Under the pieces are notes generated by a model, which saw nothing but the letters and a program-made list of their open reading frames with translations, had not been told where the DNA came from and searched no databases. The position numbers and the translations under genes are program-made. Shown piece by piece: positions 26,486-39,400 of a DNA stretch of 64,000 bases. Position 1 is the stretch's first letter. Each line of letters starts with the position of its first letter. This DNA is from Setaria digitata (lineage: Eukaryota > Nematoda > Chromadorea > Rhabditida > Setariidae). The stretch spans positions 1 to 64,000 of the forward strand of contig RCAB01000295.1 in assembly GCA_003640385.1 (NCBI GenBank). The letters run 5' to 3'.

Positions 26486-29400
26486 TTAGAACAGTTATAG
26501 TAAGTATCATTAAAACTAATTAGAATTGTAATTGGAGGTTTTATGACGAGAATTTAAGTAATTAAAGAAAACTTGCTAAGAAACGGCGAGTGAAGTGTTA
26601 TAATTATAAATATCAAAGCCATAGTATATTTTTTTTTTCTTTTGTTGCCCAGATCTACTGCAGATTTGCCAGAGGAATTTAAATTATCACCAATTAAATA
26701 AATAAAACGTAAAATCTGGCATATACAACAATAATTTGTTTCTACTTTCACTTTTCATGCTAACTCCACTGATGTAAAACATGTTATTTGTTCAAGGTTT
26801 CCAAGGTATAAGCATATGGTTTCAACTGATAAAGCATGAAGGGTTGCTATATAAACATACATGAATTAAAGTAGAGATTGGCATGAAGTGTTTGATAGGA
26901 ACGCTTTATTTGATGCACTAAGATGAAAATTTTTACTTAAAAAATGATAAAACGCTGATAATGTTTCCCAGGTCTAATGTAATCTACTGAATGATTCTGC
27001 CCAGTTAGTATTACAAGAAAATTAGATTTTTCCTTTCAAACATTTCATTTTAGGCAATTCGGAAGTCTATTTTGTAAAATTTTCCAACTAATTCTCTAAT
27101 GACAAGTTTTCTTAAAACGAATTGTGTTCATTAAGTCACGTGGCTCCTCTAGCTAAAAAAGCTTCATTACTGAAGCCTGCTTCTTTTCGTTCAATACAAT
27201 ATTTACAGTTTCCGATGTTCTAAGAAAAAGCATTGATTAAGATGATTGTCGCGACAAAAAGTTACCAATTTCTGGTTTTATTGATGCATTAAAAATTTTT
27301 TTTCAAGGAATTTTGTTGGTTTAGTTTTTTTTTTTTTTTTTTTTTGAAAAAATTAACCTGATTCTGAAGTTAGAAAACCGTTTAGATCCATAAAGACTTC
27401 GCTCCAACCAGGAAAATTTTTCCACTTTTATGAGATGTTTTTATAATCCCAGGGGAAGACAAAAAGTATTTTTCCTGGTAAAAAATTTGAAATTATGATT
27501 TCAAACACTATGCAGCTGGCTGAAGAAAAAAAAAGGGAAATTTACAATATTCATTTTGATTTCGAATAATACTGGAAAACTTTTTGTTGGAACAAAAGTG
27601 CTACTTCGTGACATTCTTATGCATTTGTTTAACCTAAGCTAACTGGCACTTTAAATTAATCATATTACTCGAAATATTAGATGGAAACTTTGGATGCTAC
27701 TTGTGCAAATTAACTGTTTATCTAATAAATAAAATTCCATATTCTTCTGAAAATCCACTTTTAATTCTTATGTAAACTGTTCTTCATTCTTGCTGAGCTA
27801 CTGAAGTAAGTTGTTTCTCCTCGATCATGTTACTCTGTTCTATCTTGCAACAGCCAGCAAAAGAAAAAAAAAAAATCCATAATTTTAAAAAGGTTTGGGA
27901 AAATTTGAACCATTCTCTAACTCTCCATCCTTCCATTTCCTTCGCTTGTCTTTCTCCTTTTAAAATTCTTATGGTGAAATTCCAGGCTGTTAGTCCGTTT
28001 ATATGAAGTAGTTATGAACAGTAGAAGCTCATAAAGTGGAAATTGAAAGCGTACTCAAGAAGTGAACATGCCATACTGCAAAGTTGCAAAGTTAATGGAA
28101 ATATTTGAGAGAGAAATTCAATATTTTTTTATTGCTGTTCTTGGAATGGATATGAAGTTGGACGACGGTTGTTGGCACATTTACAGATTGATAGGAGAAA
28201 GAAAAGCTTCTTAGAAAGCCGTATGACTTTGCAAGGAACCGCAGTCAAGAATTCATCATTTTTAGGCTCTTATAATAGCATATAAATCCTTGCCCTGGCA
28301 AAGCTGTGGTTAATTGTTAGAAAACGGAGGACGGAGTGTGTGTAACTTCTCGAAAACGATTAATTGAGGAGATGATGTGTTTCTAAGTATTCCCTACTGA
28401 AGGAGCTCGTTATTCAAAATTTGAAGCTTTCAGCGCTTCTTTGAAAAAGTTGTTTCAATATTAATAAGTTGAATTCTCAACAAATGACGGTACTAACTTC
28501 TTAATCTCAGTTGTCGACTTATTCACTTAATTCGGGCCGTTCTTCTTCTCAGCAAAAAGCAGCTCACATCTCTTCCTGCAAAGGATCATTTCTTGCTTTT
28601 CATTGGCTACATTCCATCCATTACTTTAATCAGAGGATCAAAATATTCTGATAAAGATGACCTTTCCAGACAGTTCTTTATTGGAGGCGGCTCTTATCTA
28701 ATAAGGAATGATGGAGTGTACCATGAAAGTAAGATCCGGCTTAACATGCTAATCCTCTTTTTATATTACGGTACATTGCGTTTGTGCTTTTACTCAAAGA
28801 AGAAGTTTTTGCTATAACATCGAGATATATTATTTTGTAGAGAACCAATGATTTTAGCTTCAAGATTTGCTGCTACATATTGTAATCTTTCTGATTCTAC
28901 TTTTGGTCCAAGTTAAATCCGATTTAATTACTTTGCTAAGTAAGATTAATAAAAGATGTCAGAAATTCAAATTGACAGTTTTTATGATTTGTAATTTTTC
29001 ACGTGAATCCTTTTATTCTAGCTCACTTTAATATTACAACTTTCAATCTAAAACAACTGAGTATGAGAGGAAACGTTTGGATTTCGAAAACGAAAACTTT
29101 CTGCTGATCAGGTTCATAAATGACATTAGGAAGAGCGCGTTTTACTTAGTGCCTAGTGAATCGAGATTGCATTCCTGCAATTTCCTTCAAAAGGAAATAA
29201 GGTTATATGACTATGCAGTGATTGAGCAAAAATGTGGCCTGGTTTGAAAGAGAGAATGAAATTTAATTTGCCCTTGGCTGAAGAAGACATTGTATGGTTT
29301 CAAAAATTACTTTTAGTTAGAATTTAAAAATTAAGTTGTGGGAAAAAGAAATTTTCTGCAAGATAGTGCAAAGCTGGAAAGACTATTTCACTGCAAATTC

Positions 29401-29906
29401 CCTTACGATTTCCCTCCTAGAAATTACACCCTAAAGCTTATTTCCTTTCTTTTCCCGCTACCTTCCTCTTCATACATGTAACATGTTTCAACAGATCCAA
29501 GCATCTGCATAATTCTGACTACTTTACTGTGCTGCTGCGCAGTTTTGCAGAAAAAAAAACAAGAGAAATCGAATTTATCGAAAACTAAAAGATTAAATCA
29601 GTTGCATATTTTATTTATTCATGAAAACTCAGAAGTGCTCCAAATAGAATGGAAAGACTAAAACATAGTTCCAAATTTTCTGAGCTATGCGCAAGAACCA
29701 CTTTTCATTTAGTTGTCCAACTGACTAAACTCAGCAGTGCAGGGCTGTTGCTAAACTTAACTATAACTTAGGCTGAGAGGTTGCATCAGTCTACTCTCCT
29801 TGGTATGCCTTCGAAGGACAATTATTCCCACTTCAATGCAAGCAGCACTTTCGAATTTCTGATGCTGCATGATGAATGCTGAACCGGGAAGGGAGTCCCT
29901 AGCCAC
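26486..29906. other. intergenic region upstream of sad-1
   Basis: No exon that I can support was found. There is a T21 run at 27325-27345. The one ORF of note (28593-28817 plus, 74 codons) has no family match or splice context. The 5' regulatory sequence of sad-1 should lie here if transcription starts close to the trans-splice site. Confidence 0.5.
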
Positions 29907-30384
29907 TTACCCTAAAAATGCATAATAAGCGTCATTTTTAACGATTCCAAAGTGCCGTCTCTCTTGCATAAAAGCGTTCATGCTCTTCCTTACTTGAAGG
30001 GCAACTAGCAGGTAAATGACACCTAATATTTATAGATCTTGGATGACCAATGACCAACTGATGACTCACATTGGTGCTCATACTTGCTTAATACTGAGCA
30101 GTGATAGAAGTTGATAAAAAGTTGGTAAATTTTCAGAAATGAGGCTTACTGTTTTCAGCGTTATAACTCATCCTCGCGTTGAGTTCATCGTTAACAGCGT
30201 TTAACTTGAGATTGATTTCGCCAATCACCTGAGAGTAAAAATCGTTATCTGATTATTAGACCTTCTAATTGTTGGAATATATTTCCTAAGCAGATTTTTA
30301 TCTAAATGTTATTATAAACACATCATCTTGATCAATAAATTACTGAAATTGCAGAAGTTGTACCTCTTTGATAGCGTCAAACAT
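29907..30384 (-). CDS. unidentified short coiled-coil-like protein, 3 exons
   Basis: Three minus-strand exons join in phase: 30384-30364 (ATG, MFDAIKE), 30228-30150 and 30004-29907 (TAA). Acceptors TTTACTCTCAG and TTTACCTGCTAG and donors GTACAA and GTAAGC are good. The protein is about 65 residues. The first half (IGEINLKLNAVNDELNAR) has heptad-like spacing of hydrophobics. The C-terminus reads MQERRHFGIVKNDAYYAFLG. There is no signal peptide or membrane segment. The frame is open for about 16 codons upstream of the ATG, so an N-terminal exon may exist. Alternatively an AG at about 30411 could be a trans-splice site. I do not recognise the family. The coherent phases and splice sites make chance unlikely. 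Confidence 0.55.
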
Positions 30385-32705
30385 GGAACGCCAAATGAGT
30401 CTCAATTGCACTATGTCAGGAGATAAGCCACTTCACCAATCTCCTTGTTATTCTATCCATGGGTTCAAGCTTGAAAATTTGCTAAAATTATCAAATAACC
30501 TTCAAAAAAGTGAGTCAGCTGATAGCAAAGAAGAAGCTGTAAATTGTTTATTTTACAACAAACTGAGATGTTCAAGCATAAAAAGTAAGTGATCAGTAAT
30601 TAACATTTCATTTCCAACATACATTTCATACTACCGCTATAAAGCAATATTAAATGAAGAGAGCTAGTCTTGACTGTTAGACGTCTCCAATTAGAAAACA
30701 AACATAAGCCGCAGGATTGAAAGACGTGTGATGCAAAAAGTAGCAGATGATCTGATAATGTAAGGGATTTAAGCAATACATATGATAAGCAGAAGTGCAG
30801 GTAATGAAGTGAAAAGAAATAAGTTGCGTTGTTAGCGTTACTCTAACTTCTAAAACGAATGACTTGAGGAGAGGCTTTCAAGGTGAACAGGCCTTAAGGG
30901 TACGTGTGCAGAAGACGGAGGACGTCAAAGTGGAGCCAAGGGAAATGGATTATCGAGGTGCAGTGTTGTCGGAACGCGACTGCATGAGTGCTGTCGCACC
31001 GGGCTCCAACGCAACCAGGACTAGTAAAAGGTTCGAGGAAGAGGGGCGGAGAGTGACTCGCAGAAGTGGGGCCTTGAGGTTCGGCCACATCAGCCCACAC
31101 TCTGCGCTCTTTGCCACGAGCCCAGCACTACTCCTTGCAAAGCCAGGCCTTTGTCGATGAATGATTTTGCCTTCTGCGCTGCAGCCCGCGGCGTTTCCAT
31201 GAAAGTATTGGGATGAGTGGGGTGAGTGCTATAGCCATTGACCCCTACTCCGTGCTACATCCTGCATTCTCGTGCAATCTGCTCATGCAGCGTATGTCGC
31301 ACTGCTGTTACTGCCATTCCTGCTAGGCTTACAGATGAAGCTGAGGAGGGGAGAGCTATGCAGCATGCAGTCTTCTTTGCAAGCAGTACTACATCATATT
31401 CCTAGTTACCCTGGACTTCATCCAATCCAACTTAAGGGCACTCTCTCTTCCAATTGTCCTCACCTTACCCTACCCTACCCTACGACTGCTGGACACAACC
31501 GCCTGCAGAGTGACCACTGACGAGTCAGCACTGTTGGTGACCAGATTTCTCGGTTTATCACTTCTTCCTATCTTCAGTACTGATAATATTGTAGACACTG
31601 AAAAATATTCCTAATGACAGCTGGGCCTGTTATACAAGTTCAATGATTTACATTCTCAGTTTGCTTTTGCTCGGAGTTAATCGCGGCTCACTTTAATTTT
31701 TATAAAGTAATTTCATTTCAGTTTATTTTTTTTAATAATGTCAATTATTTAACTTATTCTAACTATGGTCAATTTTTGGAAAACTAATAAGTTGCGCTGC
31801 TAGCTTGTTCAACAGGCTTCTAATAACAAATCTGATAAGACAATACTTTGAAAATATAGCCTGCCAGTAACTTCAATCATAGCTTGCTCTACAATCTGTC
31901 ATCTGGCTCATTTATTTTGTCGGAGCACAAAAAATCTGCAGCAGTGACTGAATACTCACTCCTATGGTTAGATTATCTCTGAAGCTCTAAAAAAATCGAT
32001 CAAATTAAACACTTCGATAAAATACCATTTTGATGATATTAAGGACAAATATTTATCAATTATAAATGTCAATTTCATAAACTTAACAATTTTGCATGTC
32101 TAAGGACGGGGAAGTTTTTTTAAAGTTTACTGCAATGATATGAAAATGCAATGAAATAGTGACATATAAAGGCAGGTAAGTGAACCACTTTACCTGCTTG
32201 GATATTGAAATTGTTGAGGATTGCTCATTAAGCAAATCATTTGCAGAAAACCATATCTATTCACCTTTGCAATAAGAACAAGGGTATTCCAGTTTTTGAG
32301 ATCCTACTTTGGTATGTTGGAAATATAAAATAGGATAATAACTTCATTTTTTAAAATTTATTCCAGACTAATCTTACATTTCCGTACAAAAGTTTCCTCA
32401 ATACTAACTTTATCGTTTGGGCGGAATCGCCTCCACACTGATGCAAAACTTTTTTCCATTCAGTTGCAAATATTTCACTGCTGAAAATGTCAAAACCCAT
32501 GCAAATGAGAATTTTTAAATTAATTGGTGAGTTCGAGACTTATTAATGAGTCATCAAAGTGATACCATGACAAGTTTAAAAATCATCCATACTCTTTAGC
32601 GTATGCTGATGTAATTCCTCCAATTAAAATAGGACTTTTCTCGAATATTACAGATAAAATTCGCTTTGCTTGAGAACAATCATAATGCTTTACTTGTAAT
32701 TCATT
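30385..32705. other. intergenic region with a GC-richer island
   Basis: 30860-31540 is clearly GC-richer than its surroundings and open in several frames on both strands (30864-31160 plus, 30894-31100 minus, 31272-31520 plus), as GC-rich sequence tends to be. It contains a short CCTTA/CCCTA tandem at about 31463-31484. I see no domain, terminal repeats or splice pattern. The rest (31560-32705) is AT-rich and without supported exons. Confidence 0.5.
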
Positions 32706-32715
32706 TTGATTACAG
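32706..32715 (+). promoter_or_regulatory. spliced-leader acceptor candidate, ethanolamine kinase
   Basis: TTGATTACAG is followed by CACA and then the ATG at 32720. This matches a trans-splice acceptor and favours 32720 as the start over the upstream in-frame TTG at 32666. Confidence 0.5.
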
Positions 32716-32719
32716 CACA

Positions 32720-35452
32720 ATGCCAATTGTAAATGATATTTTAACAATAAACATAAAACTGCCACTGAATGATGAAGAGACTATTAAGGAAGGAGCACTG
32801 CTTATGTTGAAGGAAATCAAACCAGCATGGAATCAAGAACTGATTTCTTTCAAAGTTAGTACTTCCAACTTTAAGAATTTTTCTCAAGTCATTTATTTAG
32901 GGGAAAAAATAAGCTAAAAATATAAATTTAGGCTTTTACTGTTGGAATAACGAACAAAATCCTATCTGCGACATACGTACCGCCAAGTGGTGCCTCACAC
33001 AAAGAGCGACTGCTGTTCCGAATTTATGGAAACCATACGGATAAAATCATTGACAGGTATTAAGGCTTAAATCGGTAGTCATGAACATTCGGAATGTAAA
33101 AATGACTGTCTATCGTATCATAATTGGATGCATTCTGACAGCGACATTGAATCACTCTGTATAGTCGCGTACTGTTTTACATATAGCTTTTTTCCTTACT
33201 TATAGTTTCCAGAAATCCTTAACACTATTTGGGCACTCTTTACAAGATATTTCAACCAGACTACTTAATTCACAGCTCAAGCCAAATCTTCTTTAACTGT
33301 TAGAAATTTCATTAAAGGGACAAGGAATTTAAAAATTGGCTTTATTTGGCATCACATGGTTGTGCCGCAAAATTATATGCCAAGTTCTCAGGCGGGATTG
33401 TGAGCGGCTTTCTTCCTGGAAACACTCTCACTGTTGACAACTTACGTGATGAAACGATCGTTGCGTATGTTACTTTTCATTCTGCTTTCAATAACACTAG
33501 TAGCTGCGAAATTGGCCATTAGTGCATCTTCACTAAAGTCACTGCTCAACTTAAATTAACAATTAGGATGAGTTTACAAATTAGTTGCAATAGTTTATAA
33601 TCCATTTTTGTCTAAGTAACGATTGCAGCGTAGAGAGAAAAGTTTTGAGTAATCAACTGCAAAACTTTACCCGAATTTTATGATATAGTTGCAGACATCG
33701 ATGTAAAGTTAAAATGATATACAGCGACTGATTCTGGAATTTAAATCAGCACTTTCCGAAAATAAAATTATTCTGAGCATTCATAAACAGTATGAAACCA
33801 TCCCTGCTATTTCGATCATCTAAATTTGTAGTAAATATTTTCTTCTTCAAACAAAAACTGCTTTAATTTTTTTATATCAGCGGTACTTTCAGGAATATTT
33901 GTAAATCACTTTCAAAGTTCCACAAATTAAAGCCGGATACAGGTGATGAAACAAAACCAATACTGTTCATCAAAATCAAGCAATTTTTGGCAAATTTCTC
34001 AGATCATTATGAGGTTGTTTAACAGTTACTTCCTAAATCTAAGTAGCTAATGAATGATCAAGGCAAACAGTTACCGATATTTCCCTTTTCTTCTTTTTAT
34101 TTACTTCATTACTCAGCATAAGGAAAAGCAAGAGAGATATGATGAATTCTTCAAACAGCGAGGTATATCCTTCCTGCATGATTTGCACCATCTGAAGGAA
34201 ACTGTTCAAAGGCTGCAATCAAAAGTTGTTTTCTGTCACAACGATCTCTTAATTCATAACATTATCCATGATGAGAAAACAGGTTACTTTTTGATAAATT
34301 CAAATCAAAATCACAGAGCGTTACAATTAAATTTATAAATTTTGTTTTAAGTAGCATACAATTATCATTTCATATCAGCCAACTTTCTGCAGTGAAAATT
34401 TACCGACTGATCTGTCCTGGAAATCAAATGAAAGTATAAATTTATAACAACAGCTCTTTATTTTATTTCAGCTTTAGTCTCACAAACTCCTGCAATTTTT
34501 TCAAGAGACTTGTTGATAAATTGAATGGATAAATTTTACTTTTTTTCGAACTCTTTTCTTCCATTTCAGATTCAATAAATTTTATTGATTACGAATATGC
34601 AGATTACAATTATCAAGATTTCGATATAGCTAATCATTTTTGCGAATATGCTGGTCAGTTTACATCGTAAGAGGACTATAATTTGGAAGCATTAATGTTT
34701 TCGTCCTTAAATTTTAGAAACATCTAACTAGAATGACAAAATGAATTATAACTTAGTAAGTATAGCATACAAGTATGCAACATTACGATTTGACAGTACT
34801 AGTATTAAGACGGTATTGAATTTATTTGAATTCTTTTATACAATCTGCTAACTAAATAAGAACCTAAAATGTTTTCTACTTGAAGGTGTAGAAGATTTCA
34901 ATTATTCTCGCTGCCCTGACAGGAAGTATAAACTTGACTGGATAACGAAATATTTGACATATTATTTAGAAAGGAAACCTACAAAAAATGAAGTTGAAAT
35001 CCTTCTGGATAGAAACAATACTTTCGAGGCGGTAAACTCTGAACTTCTTTGTTTTTCATAAACTAGGAATAAAGATCTTTTTAAGATCATAAAAGTAATA
35101 GCTTTCTGAGAGATAAACTGGTACAAAGTTTCAGGCTTCTCATTTTTTCTGGGCTCTTTGGGCTTTGGTACAGTCGCAAATTTCAATCATTGATTTCGAC
35201 TATTTGCAGTAAGTTTTACACATCACAATTCTTTCTTACATATATTGTTCAATACCTTTGAGAATAAAACGCTGTGACAATGATTATATCCATTAGGTGG
35301 ATCTCGATAGCGACGATGCAGTTACAAAAGCGCTTCTGTGTTTATTTTCAATACCTTTATATTTTTTTAGATATGCAATTCAGCGGTATGAATACTTTCA
35401 AAAATGTATGCTCAAATGTGACGAAAGGGCTGTGCAGCACAGTCTTTTCTAA
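32720..35452 (+). CDS. etnk: ethanolamine kinase
   Basis: Phosphorylates ethanolamine in the cytosol, the first step of the CDP-ethanolamine route to phosphatidylethanolamine. Nine exons give 363 residues in one frame: 32720-32854, 32932-33056, 33318-33464, 33881-34013, 34117-34282, 34570-34653, 34886-35031, 35135-35208, 35371-35452. The length equals that of animal ETNK proteins as I know them. The N-lobe includes RLLFRIYGNHTDKIIDR (about 71-87). The catalytic Brenner motif is FCHNDLLIHNII (219-230, D223). It is followed by NFIDYEYADYNYQDFDIANHF (239-259), with D242 as the metal-binding aspartate. Near the C-terminus SHFFWALWALVQS (314-326) is the conserved family helix. INFIDYEYADYNY and the ending favour ethanolamine over choline kinase. 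No residue expected for catalysis is missing. The gene converges on the ABTB-like gene, 950 bases apart. Confidence 0.95.
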
Positions 35453-35583
35453 CTAAACCTTCATCATTTACTTTGATTTATTTAAAAAAAGTGTGTCCTA
35501 TTATTTATCTAGTTGATTTAATTATTTGAATTTCATTTTAATGTTTTTTTTGTTACTTTGCAGGCTGTCTTATTTGTTACTGC

Positions 35584-35589
35584 AATAAA
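35584..35589 (+). terminator. candidate polyadenylation signal for ethanolamine kinase
   Basis: AATAAA begins 132 bases after the stop codon at 35452 and is followed by an A-run. It is the first canonical signal downstream of the gene on this strand. Confidence 0.5.
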
Positions 35590-36318
35590 AAAAAATTCCC
35601 ACCAATCATAACTATAAAGCACATTGTTTGAAATGTGCAACAGATCTTAGTAACATCAAAAACAAATCTAGATTGATGATAGTACCGAAAAGATGCAAAT
35701 TTTTTCATAAACTTCAAATATTAAAATTTACAGTAGCTAAGAATGGGCAGTATTTCAGAATTTATCAAATACATTAAGCAGTTTCTAATAAATTAGGATG
35801 GACACCTTCTGCCTGCTTAAAATAAATTGATATGTTATTGGTTAAATACAAAAGCAATTCGTATTCTTACAAGAAAAAAGAAAACAGAAATACCCGTATC
35901 AGTTAAATTTGCAAGTTATTTAGAACTTATAGGTGAACAGGAACAAAGTAATGAAACTGGAAAAAGAGGTTCGCAGATGGTTCATTCTGATTCAAAAAGT
36001 TCACTTCCTAATAAAAAGAAAATGTTGACCACTCTCTGGTAGCTAATTTCCATTAACAGCCAGTTGTTATCAATGCTGAAATTTCCTGCAATTCTGAAAA
36101 ATTTGATAACTATACTCACATTTTCCTTTCATTATACAGTGATGGACGAGTGAGTCAAAATTTCATTGATTAAATTTGCTTTCAATTTTAATTTGCAAAA
36201 AGTAAAGACTTTTTATACGGTACCACGCTTAAATCGATAAACATTCACGATTGATTTTGGCAACTAAAAAAAGTAGCAAAATTTATGGTTCCTTAATTTT
36301 TATCCTTATAATTGTTTG

Positions 36319-36397
36319 TCTAATAATTTTAGTCTTCAGTTTATAAAATAAAGAGATTATCTAATAACCTTAGTCTTCAGTTTATAAAATAAAGAGG
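36319..36397. repeat. 41-base tandem duplication between convergent genes
   Basis: Two near-identical copies, 36319-36356 and 36360-36397, differ mainly at TTT versus CCT near their start. Each contains AATAAA on the plus strand (36347-36352 and 36388-36393). The second copy ends 5 bases from the stop codon of the minus-strand ABTB-like gene, so the repeat lies in its 3' UTR. Confidence 0.9.
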
Positions 36398-36402
36398 CAT
36401 TC

Positions 36403-39400
36403 TCAACAGTGAGTAGCTCTGCAGTTGTGATTCTCATAGCTTTCCAAGAATGTTTTGAGAAGTTCCGCACAGTAATCTGGTTGGCCATTACATTCACGAT
36501 GTCGCAAAAGCATCCGAATCCGTTCATCTTCAACCACAGATGACATGTATTTGAATATGTATGTACAGCATTCGGTCTTCAAATCTTCAAAGCCATATCT
36601 CTAAAAACCATCAGAATTTTAAAACTAAGCATTTTTAATTCAGAAAGACCTGGATTTATCCTAACTAAATTCTGTCCAAGTCTTTACATTTCATTACTGT
36701 AAGATATGCATTTTTTATGAAACTGAAAGAATCACAAGAAACAATATCAAAAGCCTTGATAAACTGAGATGTTGGATTGCCAAAGCACTGCAATCATTCA
36801 AGCAAATTTTTTTCTTGGTCACCGGAATCAGCTGAACATTCACTTCTTTATACGCTTTGTACCATTTATTTCAATTCACCTCCTTGCTGTTACATTTTAG
36901 ATTCCGAATAGCATGAAGTCTTCAGAAATAAGTTTCCTTTTCTTTTGTAACTAATATCCAACTTATTATCACAATGATAGAAATCGTAAATTTATTTTAA
37001 GTAATAAGGTTATCTTTTACTGGTAACTGATAACTGAAAGTCCTTAAACAAACTGTAGCAAACGGAAATATCTCTGCAATTGTCGCATCACGTATCAGCA
37101 TTTTAATGCTTTTGATAACTTCATGCTTTAAGGTGTTGAGACCGAAACGATGTGCAGCTTCAATTAGTTCCATTTGCCGTGATAATGGGCGTTCATTCAT
37201 TTCAAGTTGTCCACCAGAATAAAGATATATCATAACAAGCTGTAAGATCAAGATTTCTGCAAGCATAAGTTGATCAAATCATACTTCATTTGAAGTTGTT
37301 TCTGTAACTTGATAGGAAATCTTTTTTGGTAGATAACAAAAACATGATATTGCTAAAAATTCTAAACACTTTCAAATCAGTTATGCAACTACAAATTCCT
37401 TACGAAGTGGATAAAACAAACATTAAAAGTATCGTATGAAATGTTATCGAGACGTATCGGACCACAACTGTCATCTAGAAGCTTTCGGAAAACACTGGTT
37501 GTGTTCATTAAAACGATGCGATGCCCGTAGAATACTCTGTTTGCCACCTGAAAACGTTTTGTACTGATTTACTAGTGCACTGGAAATACTTGTTGACTGA
37601 GAGAGAAGGTATTCTTGATTCTAATTTATATTCTCATAAATAAATTGGCTTTTTCATAACACATGTGCTCGGGAACTAGGAAGTAACCAAGAATGTAATG
37701 TCGGAGAGATCAGGATTGTTGACATAGCCAGGATCAATCATTGACTTGCGACTGTTGCTTTGCCTTTTAACATTAACTGATTTTGTCATGGCTACTGGCT
37801 TTCCAGCACACGTACGTCGATAAAATGAGCTTATTATTGCAGCCGTTTGGCGCAGTTCCCTCGTGGCAGACGGACACTCTGAACGTATTATTTCGAACAG
37901 CTGAAACAAGCGATTGAATTTTAGTTTTAGAAATTCTACTTTGAAATGTGGAAAAAGGAGAAACAAAAATAGTGCTGAAATCATCGAAGTTCTATTTTTA
38001 CATTCTTCATACTCTTGCAGTTATTGAATATAAAGAAAAAAAAAGCATAGTCGAACTGATGTGTAAATGAGGTATCATTACCAGAATGACCTACATCATT
38101 TATTCTTCAAAAATTATTTATTGGGACAGAAAATCATCAATTATTCTGAGAAGTTCCAATTTGAATAGAAGACATAAGGAATGAAAAATTATTTAATGGG
38201 GACAGACGATGTGAACTGTTGAACTGTTTTTTAGTAAATGACAATAATAATAGTTAAAACAAACCAAAGTTGCAATTTGACGGATATTATCGCATGTTAG
38301 CTCATCGGCCAAACGGAAGTTAAAGTCATCGAGAAGTGAAAGTTTGTAGTTCCGAGAAATTTGCAAGCAAGCAGCTTGTAAGCAAGTTGTCCATGTGTGC
38401 AAATTCCATGCTATACCTGAAAAACAAATTCCATGCTTTGCATCATAGCCTAGATTGCAAAAGTTTATGCAAACGGAAAGAGTTGTCTGGAAAGAAGGAC
38501 ATGATACATGCCAGTGTAAGCTTTGATTAGTCACAATATCATTTTTTTTCTTTTTTTTTTACTTCTTTACCATCATTACTCAAAAATATTCCATCGTATA
38601 GTTGATCAGTTGATTGAGCCATGAGATCATTCTCAAGACTTATACATCTGAATCTAACCAATTTTGCGTAAATCCATGGCGATATCAATGTTTGAAGTTT
38701 CAGCCGCATAGTAGATTGCTTCATTAAGTGCAAGTTGTTGTTCCTTATTGAACAGGTTCAAAAATGGACGTGTATTGCTGAATAAAAGCATTATGCATAT
38801 ATAATGATGGCTGAAAAAGATAAAATACTCAATTCTTTTTTTTAAATTAAATCATTTTACCGACATTCACAAATAATTCAGCGATCATTCTCTTTCTTAC
38901 TAATTTCTAAAAAATATACAACCTTTGTAAACTGAAGAAAGCGTCGCTCTTATTAACCACCATTTCATTTTGATCGAGAAAGTCTTTCAAGCTCAAATTT
39001 TCTTCCGACCATTTATAATTTACCCCTAAATTATTGCTTCTCCCAGTAAGATCTTCAAGAACTACAGCGGAATTTTTTAAAAAAAAAGATGGAAGATGGA
39101 AGAATGATAAAGCTCCAAAGAAGCAATTTTAGGTTTGATAATTTGAATTACAAGAAGAGTGTTGCTAGATTCAACTAAGATTGCTTAATGTTTAATACAC
39201 AAAGAAGAGAAATTAGGAATTTAACGCAAGTCCGTTCCTTACTTTCTTACTCTATGCAAGTCGTCTTCATCCCTCCACTCTACTATATACGTTTTTTCAT
39301 GCGCCTTGCCCTGCAGTGAAATAGCTAGCCACTTTACATGCAATTAATTTGACGTGGTCAAAATATGGCAACGTGACACACGTTGTAGCAGGCGTTTTTC

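Noticed and set aside
30005..30149. Using the CAAGTAAG acceptor (after 29989) for the third exon of the unidentified gene
   Set aside because: It gives a frame with an immediate stop. The CTGCTAG acceptor ending at 30005 restores the frame exactly.
30368..30592. 74-codon plus-strand ORF
   Set aside because: It begins at TTG, has no flanking signals and overlaps the first exon of the better-supported minus-strand gene.
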